A stretch of 64,000 bases of DNA, from positions 62,084 through 126,083 of the forward strand of contig NW_005200861.1 of assembly GCF_000372725.1 (NCBI RefSeq), read 5' to 3'. This document shows, piece by piece, positions 42,653 to 53,296 of the stretch. The DNA comes from Emiliania huxleyi CCMP1516. Taxonomy: Eukaryota > Haptophyta > Isochrysidales > Noelaerhabdaceae. Numbering within the stretch: the first letter of the stretch is position 1; the number at the start of each line of letters is the position of its first letter. A program made the position numbers and the translations under genes. The notes under the pieces were generated by a model. The model saw only the letters and a program-made list of their open reading frames with translations, was not told the origin of the DNA and searched no databases.

Positions 42653-45561
42653 ATGATGTGTGTCATCGCCGCCACGCTGAGCTTTGCCGTACCTCACCAC
42701 TCGCTGGCGCCGGCATCCGTTCGTCACCGCTCGCCGGCACCGCGGCTCTCCGACCCGCCTTCCGCTCCGCTCGGCCACGTTTTTGTGCTTCACGCAGATT
42801 TGCGATCGCTCCTCACGGACGCCACGCTGTATCCCACAACCGATCCAGTCGATAGCGGGTGGTTCCCAAACGCTCAGCGTCAGAACGACCCGCCGCCGCT
42901 CCCGCCCTTCACGTCGAGGCAGCGGGTGCACCAGCTTCCGGGCACGCCGGCTGGCGCACCTCTAGTTTTCCTCGCCAACGTCGACGGCCGCCTCGAGCCG
43001 CAGCGCGACTGCGAGCCTTTCACCGGCCGCCCGCCGCTTGACTGGTTTGTCGACGCTGCCCGCCAGTTCCTGCAGCTGGCCGCGGCTTCGGTCGGCGAGG
43101 AGGGCACGCGTGCTCGCTGCCGCCGCGCACAGCCGTTGCTGGCGCTGCCGGTGGTGGGAACGGGCAATGGCGGCGCACGGACAGCCTCAGGGAGGATGAT
43201 CTCTCGCCTGCTTGAGGTGCTGTACGACTTCACCGCGGCACGAAAACCGACGACGCGTCGTCGAGGGGGCGAGTGAGTCGCTGCCAACATGACGATGGTG
43301 TCCAGGTAGGTGCACGACATCGACGTCGCGCTCGTCGTCAAAGGCGAGCGGCGCTTCTCGGCGGCGCAGGCCATCCCGGCGCGCGGGTCTTACTGCCAAC
43401 GACACATTGATCCGATTCTTACTCTCTCTGCGGCACAAGGCGCTCCGCCGGCAGATGGCGCCGGCGTGGGAGGACACCTTGGGCGCGCGGCTTTGCGGCG
43501 CGGCGCTCGAGCTGGCGCAGCGGGCAACAGCCGACGAGCTGGCCCTGTTCATCGGCGCGGGTGTGTCGGTGGGCGCTGGCTTGCCGGCGTGGCAGGAGCT
43601 CCTCACGTCGCTCGCCGAGCGGGACGACGTGCCGCTCGGGCCTGGGGAGGTGCTGCAGCTCAAGAGGCTGGACCTGCCCGACCAGGCGTGTGAACTAGCG
43701 CCAGTCCTGCACCTCCCACCTCGGCTCATCTCGACGAATCTCGACCTGCCCAGCCGCCAGGCATCGGTCCTCTGCTCGCGCCTCGGCGCCGCAGAGCTCT
43801 CTTCGGGCAGGCGGCGCAGCCGAGGCGCGGACGTAGCTGCACTCCTAGCAGAAGCAGCACCAGCCCCTCCCCACGCCGTCTCGCCTTACCGCCGCTCTCT
43901 CCTCCAGGCGCACCCGCGCTCTCCACTGGCGCCGCCGGGCCGGCGATGAAGGCGGGCGAGGCGGCGCTGCAGCGGCCCCCGCCGCCGAGGGGCTCTCCGC
44001 GAGCGAGTGGAGGCCTCCCCGACCCTTCTCGGAACCTTCGCGTAGGCTCGTCGCCGAGGAGCTCTCCGCCGAGCTCCACTCCCTCGCCCACGGGCTGCTC
44101 GCAGGCCTGCGCCTCGCCAGGTCGCCCCACCGCCACTTCCAACGAGGTCATCGCTCACTCACTCCTTGCGGCTAGGCCTGCCTGTCGAGGCGGTGGTGAC
44201 CTAGGGTATGGGTTAGGGTCAGGGTTAGGGTTAGGGTTAGCTAGGCTTGCCTGTCGAGGCGGTGGTGACCACAAACTACGACGAGCTCTTCGAGGCGGCT
44301 TGGCGCGGCGCCGCCTCCGACTTCAAGGTCCTTCTCCAAGAGGCTGTGTCCTGGCCGTGTCCCGAGACATGTCCGAGACGTGTCCGAGACATGCCCCGCA
44401 GGTGCTGCCCTACGAGGCGGACGCGCGCTCCCGCTTCGTGCTCAAGCTGCACGGCGACTTGCGCCGGCCGCAGGATATCGTGCTCACGCGCGCGCAGCTG
44501 AGCGGCGCGAGAGAGCAGCGCGCCGCGCTGTCGGGGGTCGTGCAGGGCCCGCTGATGACGAAGCACCTCTGCTCTGCTTCAGCACCTCTAGATACCCCAC
44601 AGGTCGTGCAGGGCCTGCTGATGACGAAGCACCTCTGCTTCGTCGGCTTCTCGCTGCAGGACCCGAACTTCTCCGAGGTTGCCCGAGACCGAGACTAGGT
44701 TACGCGAGAGCACAGAGACGGTCCGCGCCATCCCTTCTCTGAACCGTCCTGCAGGTTGCAGAGACCGTCCGCGCCACTCTCACGGGCGACTCGAGCACCG
44801 CGTCGCGCAACCTCTTTGGTTCGCTCCTCTCGCTCCACAACCGGCCCCTTCCCGGGCTGCGGCAGTCACTGCCAATGACTAGCCGCCAAGACCTGATGAG
44901 GAGTGACTAGGCCCTTCCTCGCCGAGCTGTGGCCCGACGTGCAGCAGGTGAGGGCATGGCCATGGTAAGGGCATGGCCGTTGGAGACGCCCGCCCCCTCC
45001 CGATGCTGGTGTATGGTAGTAGTAGTTACTGTCGGGTGGAGAGGCGCACTTCGCTCTTCCTAGGTCCCGATGGACATGGCCGATGCCTCCGGACCCGACC
45101 GGCTCTCCAGCACGACATGCGCCGAACTCATGGAACCGTCCCTCAAAACCTTCTGGGACCCTCTCTGTAGGCTCTCCAGCGCGCAGTGTGCCCGCCGGCT
45201 CGACATTTTTCTTGACAAGGTCTCCCTCGACGCGTCGACTCCGACACGCCACCTCCTCGACCCGAACTTTTCGGGCGTCTTCGACAAGCAGCAGCGCGAG
45301 CTGCGCGAGGCGAGATCTGCCGAGATCTGTGCCGAGGTGAGGACCTCCACAACTCGTCGACGCGTGATTCCGTGACGTGCGACTGGGGTGCAGGCGTTGC
45401 TGCTCTTCGAGGCGGAGCTCGCCAGCCGGCCCGACGCGCGCGCGGCAGCCGGCTTCGAGGCCGTCTCGGCGCTGCTGCGCGGGTTGGGCTTGCCGGCTGA
45501 CTCGCCCGCACTGGCGGAACCAGACGTGCTGCAGCCGGACGAGGAAGGGGGGAATGGCTAA
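42653..45561 (+). CDS. SIR2-family (SIR2_2-like) protein with N-terminal macro-like module
   Basis: Thirteen exons: 42653-43237, 43310-43369, 43440-43685, 43761-43777, 44046-44146, 44245-44327, 44402-44536, 44603-44677, 44755-44843, 44911-44947, 45064-45101, 45171-45336 and 45394-45561; 599 residues, all in phase. Residues 40-215 contain HVFVLHADLRSLLTDA, LLALPVVGTGNGGA and DVALVVKGERRFSAAQAL, resembling a macro/ADP-ribose-binding fold (inference). The SIR2 core follows: LALFIGAGVSVGAGLPAW, AVVTTNYDELFE with the NAD-contacting Asn, FVLKLHGDL with the likely catalytic His, and CFVGFSLQDPNF. A helical C-terminal region follows. SIR2_2-type proteins include NAD-consuming immune effectors in bacteria; activity and role here are inferred. 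Six of 12 introns have GC donors and most begin with a copy of the next exon. Confidence 0.8.
44171..44270 (+). repeat. TTAGGG-like tract between 31-base direct repeats at a SIR2 exon start
   Basis: 44171-44201 and 44240-44270 differ at one base. Between them lie 38 bases of TTAGGG-like repeat with some TCAGGG. The second copy is the start of exon 6 (LPVEAVVTT). The first copy, with its own CTAG acceptor, would be the ancestral exon start; the present intron probably runs 44147-44244 with a GT donor. Confidence 0.9.
44536..44639 (+). repeat. 38-base direct repeat forming a SIR2 intron
   Basis: 44536-44573 and 44602-44639 match at 37 of 38 bases, separated by 28 bases ending CCACA. The intron 44537-44602 is therefore a copy of the next exon start plus a short spacer. 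Splicing at the two identical G|GTCG sites restores VVQGLLMTKHLCFVGF. Confidence 0.9.
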
Positions 45562-46261
45562 CTCCCGGTATAGTAGGTAACTGTAGCAGCAGGCACACAG
45601 CGTGTGTGTTGACACCCAATACATCGACGACGTGTGCAAAAACACAGACCGTCCACCCCCCCGCCCCTGGGAATGGCTCCGCCGCATCCCCGTCGCGTCC
45701 TCATTCTCAACGCGCCCTGCAACATACCTCATACGGCTTTTTGCCTTTGGAGACGTGCTCTCTTCGCCTACATAATGGCTACAAGCTGCAAACAACCCCT
45801 TGCGAGGGGCGGAATGGATGCGGTCATCGTGACAACATACGCCACTCAAGCCACTCAGAGCCTCGCCCTCGATGTGCACGCCTTCAAGGGCTTCGACCCT
45901 GCAGACCCTCCCGCTCGAGGTGCGGGCGCGCCGGCTGGGCGCCAGGAGCGGGCCGGAGTTCGCAGCGCGCACCGAGAATGAGCTGCAGGCGCTTCGCCGA
46001 ACTGGGAGGATTTCAGCGCTTTCGTCACATGCGCCTCAACGGACGGCGCCGCAGACCCAGGCCCCACAGTCCGCGCCCCACGTGGGCGCGCACAAGCCAC
46101 AACAATCAACACAATCAATGCAACACAATCAACACATCGCACACGCACGACGTCGACGTAAAGCTAGGAGACGCAGAGGGCGGCATGCTGTATGATACAT
46201 ACAGGACAGCCTCAGTCGACATGTGTGAGATTCGTACACAGACATGATAGCCGTGAGTGCT
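45562..46261. other. Intergenic; possible unassigned exon
   Basis: A plus frame at about 45928-46035 (LPLEVRARRLGARSGPEFAA) follows a CCCTGCAG acceptor-like site and looks protein-like, but I could not join it to a gene. ACACAATCAACACAATCAA repeats lie at 46105-46135. Confidence 0.4.
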
Positions 46262-46693
46262 TCAAAAGCCGAGCACGTTGGCCATCAGCGCCGGGTCCGA
46301 GTTAGCGAAGGACTTCTTGGAGCTCTGGTCTCGCTCCTTCTCGGCCTGATTCCCGTGAGAGTGGTTCGCAGGTTTCGCGGCCGCCGGCGTGATCAGCACC
46401 GCTTCGACTCCGTCACCTCGACTCGCAGGTGGCTTTCGTGTGGGCGTGCCAAAGTCGGTCGGCGGCCGGCGCAAGAGGGTCGGGCTCTCCGAGCGTGGCG
46501 ACGGCGGCAGCGACGTGGGAGGCGAGAACGGAAGCCACGCCTCTTCGCCTGCTGAAGCGCGAGTGAACCCTCTCGCTCTCGCCGCAGCGACCTCGATCGC
46601 TGCGACCCGGCTTGCCGGCGAGCCGGCCTCCGCGTTGCGGTTCGCGGGGAGAGTCTCCGCGGTGAATGAAGCAGCGGGCGCAACTGATGACAT
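46262..46693 (-). CDS. Hypothetical protein with a conserved-looking C-terminus
   Basis: Single frame, 143 residues from the Met at 46693. Ser/Pro/Ala-rich (PFSPPTSLPPSPRSESPTLL) with a polar end, KSFANSDPALMANVLGF, that looks like a short motif. No domain recognised; intrinsically disordered by composition. Confidence 0.4.
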   Translation of the reverse strand: MSSVAPAASFTAETLPANRNAEAGSPASRVAAIEVAAARARGFTRASAGEEAWLPFSPPTSLPPSPRSESPTLLRRPPTDFGTPTRKPPASRGDGVEAVLITPAAAKPANHSHGNQAEKERDQSSKKSFANSDPALMANVLGF

Positions 46694-47133
46694 GAAGCGA
46701 TGGTCAAACAGTGGGGGCCGTCCGCCCCCTATAAACACCGCGGCACCGGGACACAAGTGGATTCTCTCTCGAGGTCTCGAGGTCACGGTGTCCCGCAGCG
46801 GTCATTCCAAAGGGACACTCATGAACTCACCGGGGTTATTCTCTCCCCCCCCTGCTGAAACCACAAAATCCGCGACAGAGAACACAAAATATCAATACGT
46901 TGTGAGCCTCAGGCCTGTTCCTTTTTACCCATCTCACAGTAGAGAGGTGTCCGTTTTTATTTATTTATTTATCACCGCGCCGTCTGTCTCGTGTCTCGAC
47001 GTCTGTCGTCGGCCTGGGTCTTGAGGTGTCGTCTGGGTCTGCTGAGCTGTGCGCGAGCCCTTGTATGTCTGCGCCGGTGAACATCTTGTTTCTCTAAGGC
47101 TCCGGCAAATATGGCGAATCTGCTATCACTACG
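46694..47133. other. Intergenic
   Basis: TTTATTTATTTATTTAT at about 46955-46972 is a short repeat. No gene seen. Confidence 0.5.
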
Positions 47134-48141
47134 TCACCGGCAAAGATGGCGCAGCAGAATCTCGTGGCACGCCGCGTGGCCCGCGTGGGGCGCGCACGCC
47201 ACCGAAGCGCCGAGGCAGAGCTCCAGCGGCGTGCGGCCGCAGCCGTCCGGCGCGGCTGGCGCGGCGCCCGCCGCGAGCAGCATCCGCGCGCTGGCGGCCT
47301 CGCCGCGCGCGGCCGCCAGGTGGAGGGGGGCGCTGCCGTCCGCCCCGCCGATGGCGGACACGTCGGCGGAGGCGGCGATGAGCGTCGCGAGGAGGTCGGT
47401 CGCGCCGAGGGCGGCGGCGTGGTGGAGCAGCGTCTGTCCGTCAGCCGCGGCGGCGCGCGCGTCGCACCGGTGGCTGAGGCAGAGTCCCGCGGCCTGCAGC
47501 AGCATCGGCGGTGAGTGGCCGCCGCCCCCTCCGCCTCCGCCTCCGCCTCCGGCCGTCCCCTCCGCGAAGAGCGGCGCCGGCCGGGCCGACTGCAGTGCGA
47601 GCAGCGCCGGAGTGCACCCGTCCGCGTCCCGCGCGTCGAGCGCCTCTTTCCCGCCGTCGGCCGCCAACAAATGAGCCATCACGGCGATCGCACCGGCCTC
47701 CGCCGCGGCGTGCAGCGGCGTGCGGCCGCGGCCGTCGCGCGCGGTCGGACTCGCGCGCGCGTCGAGCAGCCGCGCCGCGCACGAGGCGAGCCCTCGCGCC
47801 GCGCAGCAGTGCAGCGCCGTCCTGCCGAGAGGCCCGGCCGCGCTCACGTCCGACAGCGGCACCAGCGCCAGTGCGGCGTCGACGTGGCACGCCTCGAGCG
47901 CAGCCATGAGCGGCGTGCGCCCGTGCGCGTCGGCGAAGCGCGAATCCATCCCGTGCGCCAGCAGCAAGACGAGGCAGTCGGTCGAGCCCCTCTCCGCAGA
48001 CTGGTGCAGCGCCGACCAAGCGTCGCCGCCCGCGGCGTCTCCGCCTCCCGAGGCAGCTGGCTCGTTATCGCCGCCGGCACTGATCGCATCACCACTGCCG
48101 CCGCCGCTGCCACCGCCGCCGTCGCCGCCAGCACCACCTCT

Positions 48142-48180
<39 letters not shown>

Positions 48181-51169
48181 CGCCGTTGCAATCACCACCG
48201 CCCTCGCCGCCTCGACACCGCCGCCATAGTCGGGCAGCGGCGCCGGTGCCGGTGTGGCAGCTGCCGCCGGTGCGGCGAGCTGGAGGGAGCCCGGCGAGCA
48301 GCGCTGGAGGAGCAGCGAGAGAGCCTTCGAGTCGTCCACGCGCACCGCCTCCTCGACCCTCCGGCGCAGCACAGAGGGCGCGGCGTCGGCGACGGCCAGC
48401 TCGGCGCGGCGCTGCTCGCGCGCAAGCCAGGTGGAGATCGCGGGGCGCGGCTCCGCCTCCAGGCCACGCTCGTAGTGCCAGAACGCGCGCCCAAAGTCGG
48501 AGAGCAGGTAGAGGGCCCGCCCGCGCGCAAAGTGCGCCTTGGCGTGGCCGGGCTCGAGCCGCAAGCACGACGCGGCGTCGTGCGCCGCCTAGGAAAGGGC
48601 GCCAAGGACGTGTGATGGACGCGGGACGGCCCCTCCCAAGCGCGGGACGGCCCCTCCCAAGCGCGAGAGTGTCCTCAGCGTGGAGTCCGAGCGCCAGCAA
48701 GCGCGAGGCGCGGGCGTAGTAGGCCGCCGCGTCGTCCGCGCTGCTCCGCACGGCGTCGGACAGGGCCGTCAGCGACTTGGCTTCGGCGGCGGCGGACGCG
48801 CCCGCGCCGCCGTCGCCCGCGCGCGCCGCCGCCTCGAACAGGAGGCAGACGCCCTCCGCGCCGTCGGCCGCGCCGCTGCCGCACTCCGCCTCCGCCTCGT
48901 CGGCGTCGGCGAGGTGCCACTCCGAGTCGCTCCGCTGCAGCGTCGGCCCGGCGGCAGCACCCTCCGCCGCCTCGCCCTCTGCAGGCGGCGCGCCGGGCAT
49001 CCGACCAAGCAGCCGCACGCGCACCGCCCACAGCGCATCCTCCCACAGTAGCCTGCCGCCTTCGGTGCCGCCACCGCAGCCCGTGGCGGCGAGCGTGCGC
49101 GCATCAAACAGCGCGGGCGGCGGCGGCGGCGGCGGGAGCGCGCTCAGGATGGGCGCGACGGCGGCGGCCGCCTCTCTCCAAGCCGCCTCGCCCACCCTCG
49201 CCTGAATGCCGGCGGGCACCCAAGCCCACACGCGCTGCGAGCCGCTGCGGCGGCCACCCGGCTCGGTGGGCAATGCGCGCGCTCCACCCGGCGGCGCCGC
49301 GGACTCGCCCGTCTCGAGGAGGATCCGCGTGTCCGTCTCGTCGAGCAGCGCCACGCCCCACGCGTCGAGGCTCGACTCGGCGGAGCCGTCCATCTCGCGC
49401 AACAAGCTGCCGCCCCAGAGCTGGGCGGCCGCCGCCGCGGCCTCCGCCTCCGACGCAGGCGGCGGCGCTGCCGCCGCCTCGGCGGCGCGCGGCTCGGGTG
49501 GTCGCCGCCGGGCGCTCGCGGGGCTCTGCTGATCGCTGCCGGCCGCGGCCGCATCGCCCCGGCTCGCCTCGAGCGCGGCGCGAGCCGCTGCCACCGCCGC
49601 GACACCGCCGTTGGCCCAGCGTGCCTCCCCGTCGGCTGGCCGCAAGCGGACGGCCGTCACGACCTGCTCCACCGCTCCGCCCCCGCCGCCCGCGCCGCCC
49701 GCGCCGCCCGCGCCGCCCGCGCCCTTCGCGCCTCGCGCGTCAGTGAGAGGCGACGTGGCGGCAGCAGCGGAGGGCGCGGCGGCGCACCCCGCGGCAGCGG
49801 CCACCTCGGACGCCACCGCCCGGACCTCGGAGACCGCCTCGGCAACCTCGGACGCCGCTGCGGCGAGCTCTGCCGTGGCGACAGAGGCGGTGACGGAGGC
49901 GGCAGACGCGACGGCGGCGACCGCGGCGGCGGCAAACGCCCGAGCGCCAGCGCTGGCGTTGTTTGGAGCGTCGCCGCCTCCTCCTGGCGGAGCCGCGGGC
50001 TGCTGCTGCTGACGCGGCGGCCGCGGCGATCCCACGCCACAGAGGTCCTCCGCATCGGTGCGCCCGCGTGCTGCCTCCTTGGCCTTCGCCTCGCCAATCC
50101 CGCCGGCCGAGTCGCCGCCGTCCGTGCGGCGAGCCGTGGCGCCGCTCGCACCGCCGCCTGCGCCGCCCGCGCCCGCGCCCGCGCCAGCGCCAGCGCCAGC
50201 GCCACCGCCACCGCCGGCCTTGCCACGTGCGCCGGTGCTCGCAGCGGCTCTGCCGGCAGATGGCGTAGAGTCGCGCCGGAAGCGGATCGCGAGACCGCGC
50301 AGCTCGACGCGGCGGCGGCGCGGCGGCGCGTCGTCCGAGACAAAGCCGGGCCTAGACGGGGGCGGCGCAGTGAGGGCCGCGCCCTCTCTGTGCGTGCTGC
50401 TTGCGTATTGTGTGTGCGCTGCGTGCGCTGCGTGCGTGCGTGCGTGCGTGCATGTGCGTGTGCGGCCGGTGTGCGTGTCCATCGCGCGCCTCCAGTGTGC
50501 GTCCGCAGGGTGGGACGAGGCGCGCAGCACGTGGAGAGAGAGCGTCCCGGCGCCGGAGCCGCCCGCGGCAAGGTGCGCGCACCCGCCGGGCGCCCCGCCG
50601 AGCGGCGGCGAGGGCAGCCGTGTCTCGAGCGCCAGCAGTGCGCCGTCCACCTCAATGGCGATGTTGCTGAGAACAAGCGCAGCGATCCGCTCAAAGTAGC
50701 GGCTGAGGGTCCCTCCGCCACCCGTGCTGCCGCCACCCGTGCTGCCGCCGCCGCCGGCGGCGGCGCCACAGGCGGTGCCGCCGCCGCAGTCGCCGCCGCT
50801 GCTCGAACTGAACTCCGCACCCTGCATGGCTTCGTTGGCGGCGGCGGCAGTGGCATTGGCCCTCTCGCCGGCGTCGGCTGGCTGCGGAGAGTCGTCCGAC
50901 CGCTGCACTCGCAGCTCGAGGCCCTCAATCTTGATCATGACGGGGACCGACCGGAGCGCGTGCCAAGGCACGATCAACCGAATCCGACGCACTCGACCCG
51001 CCACCACTCTGAGCGCAAGCGAGGCCAGCGCATCGGGCCGCACGCTCACGCCGTCGAGTACGCCTTCGCCCTCCCAAATGGAGAAGGAGATGCCGTCGCG
51101 AGGCACGGCGACAAACTGGCCCAGGCTGCGGCTGAGTATGTCGTGCACATACTCCTCGAGCCCGAACAT
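47134..51169 (-). CDS. Chorein-N (VPS13-type) protein with TPR and ankyrin repeats
   Basis: Exons 51169-50490, 50351-48680 and 48588-47134 give 1268 residues in phase. Residues 1-85 match the VPS13/ATG2 N-terminal chorein domain: MFGLEEYVHDILSRSLGQFV, SFSIWEGEGVLDGVSVRPDAL, VPWHALRSVPVMIKIEGLEL. A long Ala/Gly/Pro-rich region with little structure follows. From about residue 750 there is a TPR-like helix set, completed by the last splice (SCLRLEPGHAKAHFARGRALYLL). The last 300 residues hold about six ankyrin units (HGRTPLMAALEACHVDAAL, GRTALHCCAARG, GRTPLHAAAEAG, DGQTLLHHAAALG, APLHLAAARGEA). VPS13 and ATG2 transfer lipid between membranes; this protein lacks the long lipid-carrying rod. Both introns have GC donors; intron 1 carries (ACGC)n. 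Confidence 0.75.
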
Positions 51170-51480
51170 CGCAGCGCAAGAGGGCAGCCGATCCGGCCGC
51201 CAGAATTTTATCGCGGTTTTTTCTTTTAACATCGTTTTTTCTTTCGAGAGCGAACATTTCGGGACAGTAGTCAGTACGAGCGGGCCGATGTGAGTTGAGT
51301 GACATTCATTCCACATTCGGAACAGGCGAAAGAGACATAAGTGTGTATATATGTACGATATACGGCGGGCGGGGCAGGGGGCGGGGACGGGGTACGTCGG
51401 GGATTTGAGTTCCTCGGGGCTGGCCGGCCGACCTCGTTCGCGCTTCAGAGTGCTGGGGCCCGCTCGCCACGCTCTTCGGG

Positions 51481-52558
51481 TCACGAGCTCTCACGGGTCT
51501 CCCCCGTACCTCCACCCGACCCACCGCCCACGCCGCCGCCGCCCGCCCCGCCGTCACCCTCCTCGGCCGACCACGACGCCCTCGCCAACGGCGCATCCTC
51601 GCCGAAGGAGCCGCGCACCCGCTCGAGCGCGCGGCGGGAGAGGGGCGAGACCCACGCGCAGGTGGACGGCGGCGCAGCAGCCTCAGTCGTCGTCGAGGCC
51701 GCACAGAAGCGCTGGAAGGAGCGGACGCGGCCGCCGCCCGTGACCTCCCAGAGCTGGTGCATGATCACCTCCTGGCCGCCCGTGGGCTGCTCGCCGTTGA
51801 GGAGGGTTGGCGTGTGGCGGATCTGGACGGCCACCGAGCCGTCGAGGTTCTCGAGCACGTAGTCGATGTGGTACGCGCTCGTGTTGTACTTGGAGAAGAT
51901 GGCGCGGTCCCACATGAGAAAGTACTTGATGCTCGGGATTTGGAACCTGCTCACAGGGCGCATCCACGACACACGTCAACAGCGGCCGCCTTGATGTGGG
52001 GTGGCGAGTCTCCGCGTGGGCGAGAGTGGGCACACCTCCTCGCCGGCGTGGCCGCCCCCTCGATGGAGAGCTCGATGGAGGCGAAGGCGTTGGGCTCGAA
52101 CATGACTTCTGCCATCTGAAACAGAGTCGGGAGGCGCTGTGCGTGAGCGCGCGGCGGACGTGGTGCTGGGTATGGGGCGTAGGCGAGAGGGCGAGAGTGT
52201 GAGCGCTCGCCGTCTCGCCGCTCGCGGTCCGGAACAGGCCGGTCAGCCAGTGGTTGAGCACACGCTCCACGACCGGCACAGGAGCCTCGCCGAGCGGGCG
52301 GTCGATGATGCTGCGCCTGCGCTTGCTCCTGCGCCGCAGCTCCTCCGTCGCGATGGAGGCGAGGTGGTCGAGTGCGCCCGAGCTCGTCGGCGTCGACTTG
52401 CCCGGCAGGTCTTCGTCGCCGTCGCCCACGCACTTGTGTACCCGCTCCACAGGCTTGGAGCACAGAGCCGCGTAGCGTGCGACGCACTTGCTCCACTCCT
52501 CGCGGCGTGCCGTCGAATTGCCCCACCCTTGCGGGATCGCGATCGTCCGTTCCATCAT
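51481..52558 (-). CDS. NTF2/SnoaL-like domain protein
   Basis: Exons 52558-52211, 52115-52036 and 51946-51481 give 297 residues. The N-terminal helical part includes a basic RRRSKRRRS segment that could be nuclear targeting. The second half has alternating strands and helices (IPSIKYFLMWDRAIFSKYNTS, DGSVAVQIRHTP, HQLWEVTGGGRVRSFQRF) as in NTF2-like proteins. The tail is Gly-rich. The substrate or partner is unknown. It lies in tandem upstream of the chorein gene with about 310 bases between. Donors: GC, GT. Confidence 0.5.
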
Positions 52559-53296
52559 CGCTTGCGCCTTACTGCTCGCCTGTTGGACCTGCTCTATATG
52601 AATATGAGTCGCCGTGACCAACTTGCGGGTGACCTTGTTGCCATTCGGGTGCTGGGTGCCCCTGGGAGGACGTCTGCAAGCCCCAGGCGCCTCACTGTCA
52701 CAACAACAACAGCTGTCTAACACAGGCCTCATCTTTGTGTCGTGGGTGGCTGCGCATTTTTTGCCACCCATCACCCTCATGGTCACCATTCAACTCGGCA
52801 GAGAAGGCGTATATAGCGGCGCAGCCCCGCCATCTTCTCTGCCGCAGCGTGAGGTGCAGGTTGAGGTGAAGCAGGTCTGAGTCATGAAACGAAGGAGATG
52901 CGAGGGGGGGTGACATCACGTGCTGCGGAAAAATCGCGGCCATGAACGGTGTCGCTATTGGGTATTGGGGAACTATGTGGCACCCAAGGTGCCAATATTG
53001 GATCTATGTGGCAAGGCGCGCCACCGCACAGGGTGTGGGAATATAGGGATACAGGTATACTATTCATCACTGGGGGGGGGTGGGTGGGTGATAATATAAT
53101 AGGGGTGCTGAGGTGGGGGCTGGGTGGAGGTGATTCTCCGGGTCAGTCTGGAGGTCATTCTCCACAATCTCCTGCGACACGCCGCAAGCGCGGGCCCCGC
53201 CTGCCAGTGTCACCGCCGACGAACCGGGCGTCGCGCGGTATGACCTGAAGAGGAAGTTCTTCAACAAGTTCGCAAAGTCTTCGCCTCGCGCCCGCA
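52559..53296. other. Divergent intergenic region
   Basis: Between the NTF2-like gene (-) and the membrane protein (+). G runs at 52905 and 53070; AT-richer stretch with GGTATTGGGGAACTATG at 52960. No gene recognised. Confidence 0.5.

Noticed and set aside
44202..44239. Chromosome end
   Set aside because: The TTAGGG-like tract is short, imperfect and lies inside a gene that continues on both sides.
47515..48615. Plus-strand 366-residue frame opposite the ankyrin exons
   Set aside because: Arg/Ala-rich with no domain; the opposite strand has clear ankyrin repeats.
50390..51229. Plus-strand 279-residue frame
   Set aside because: Antisense shadow of the chorein-domain exon.
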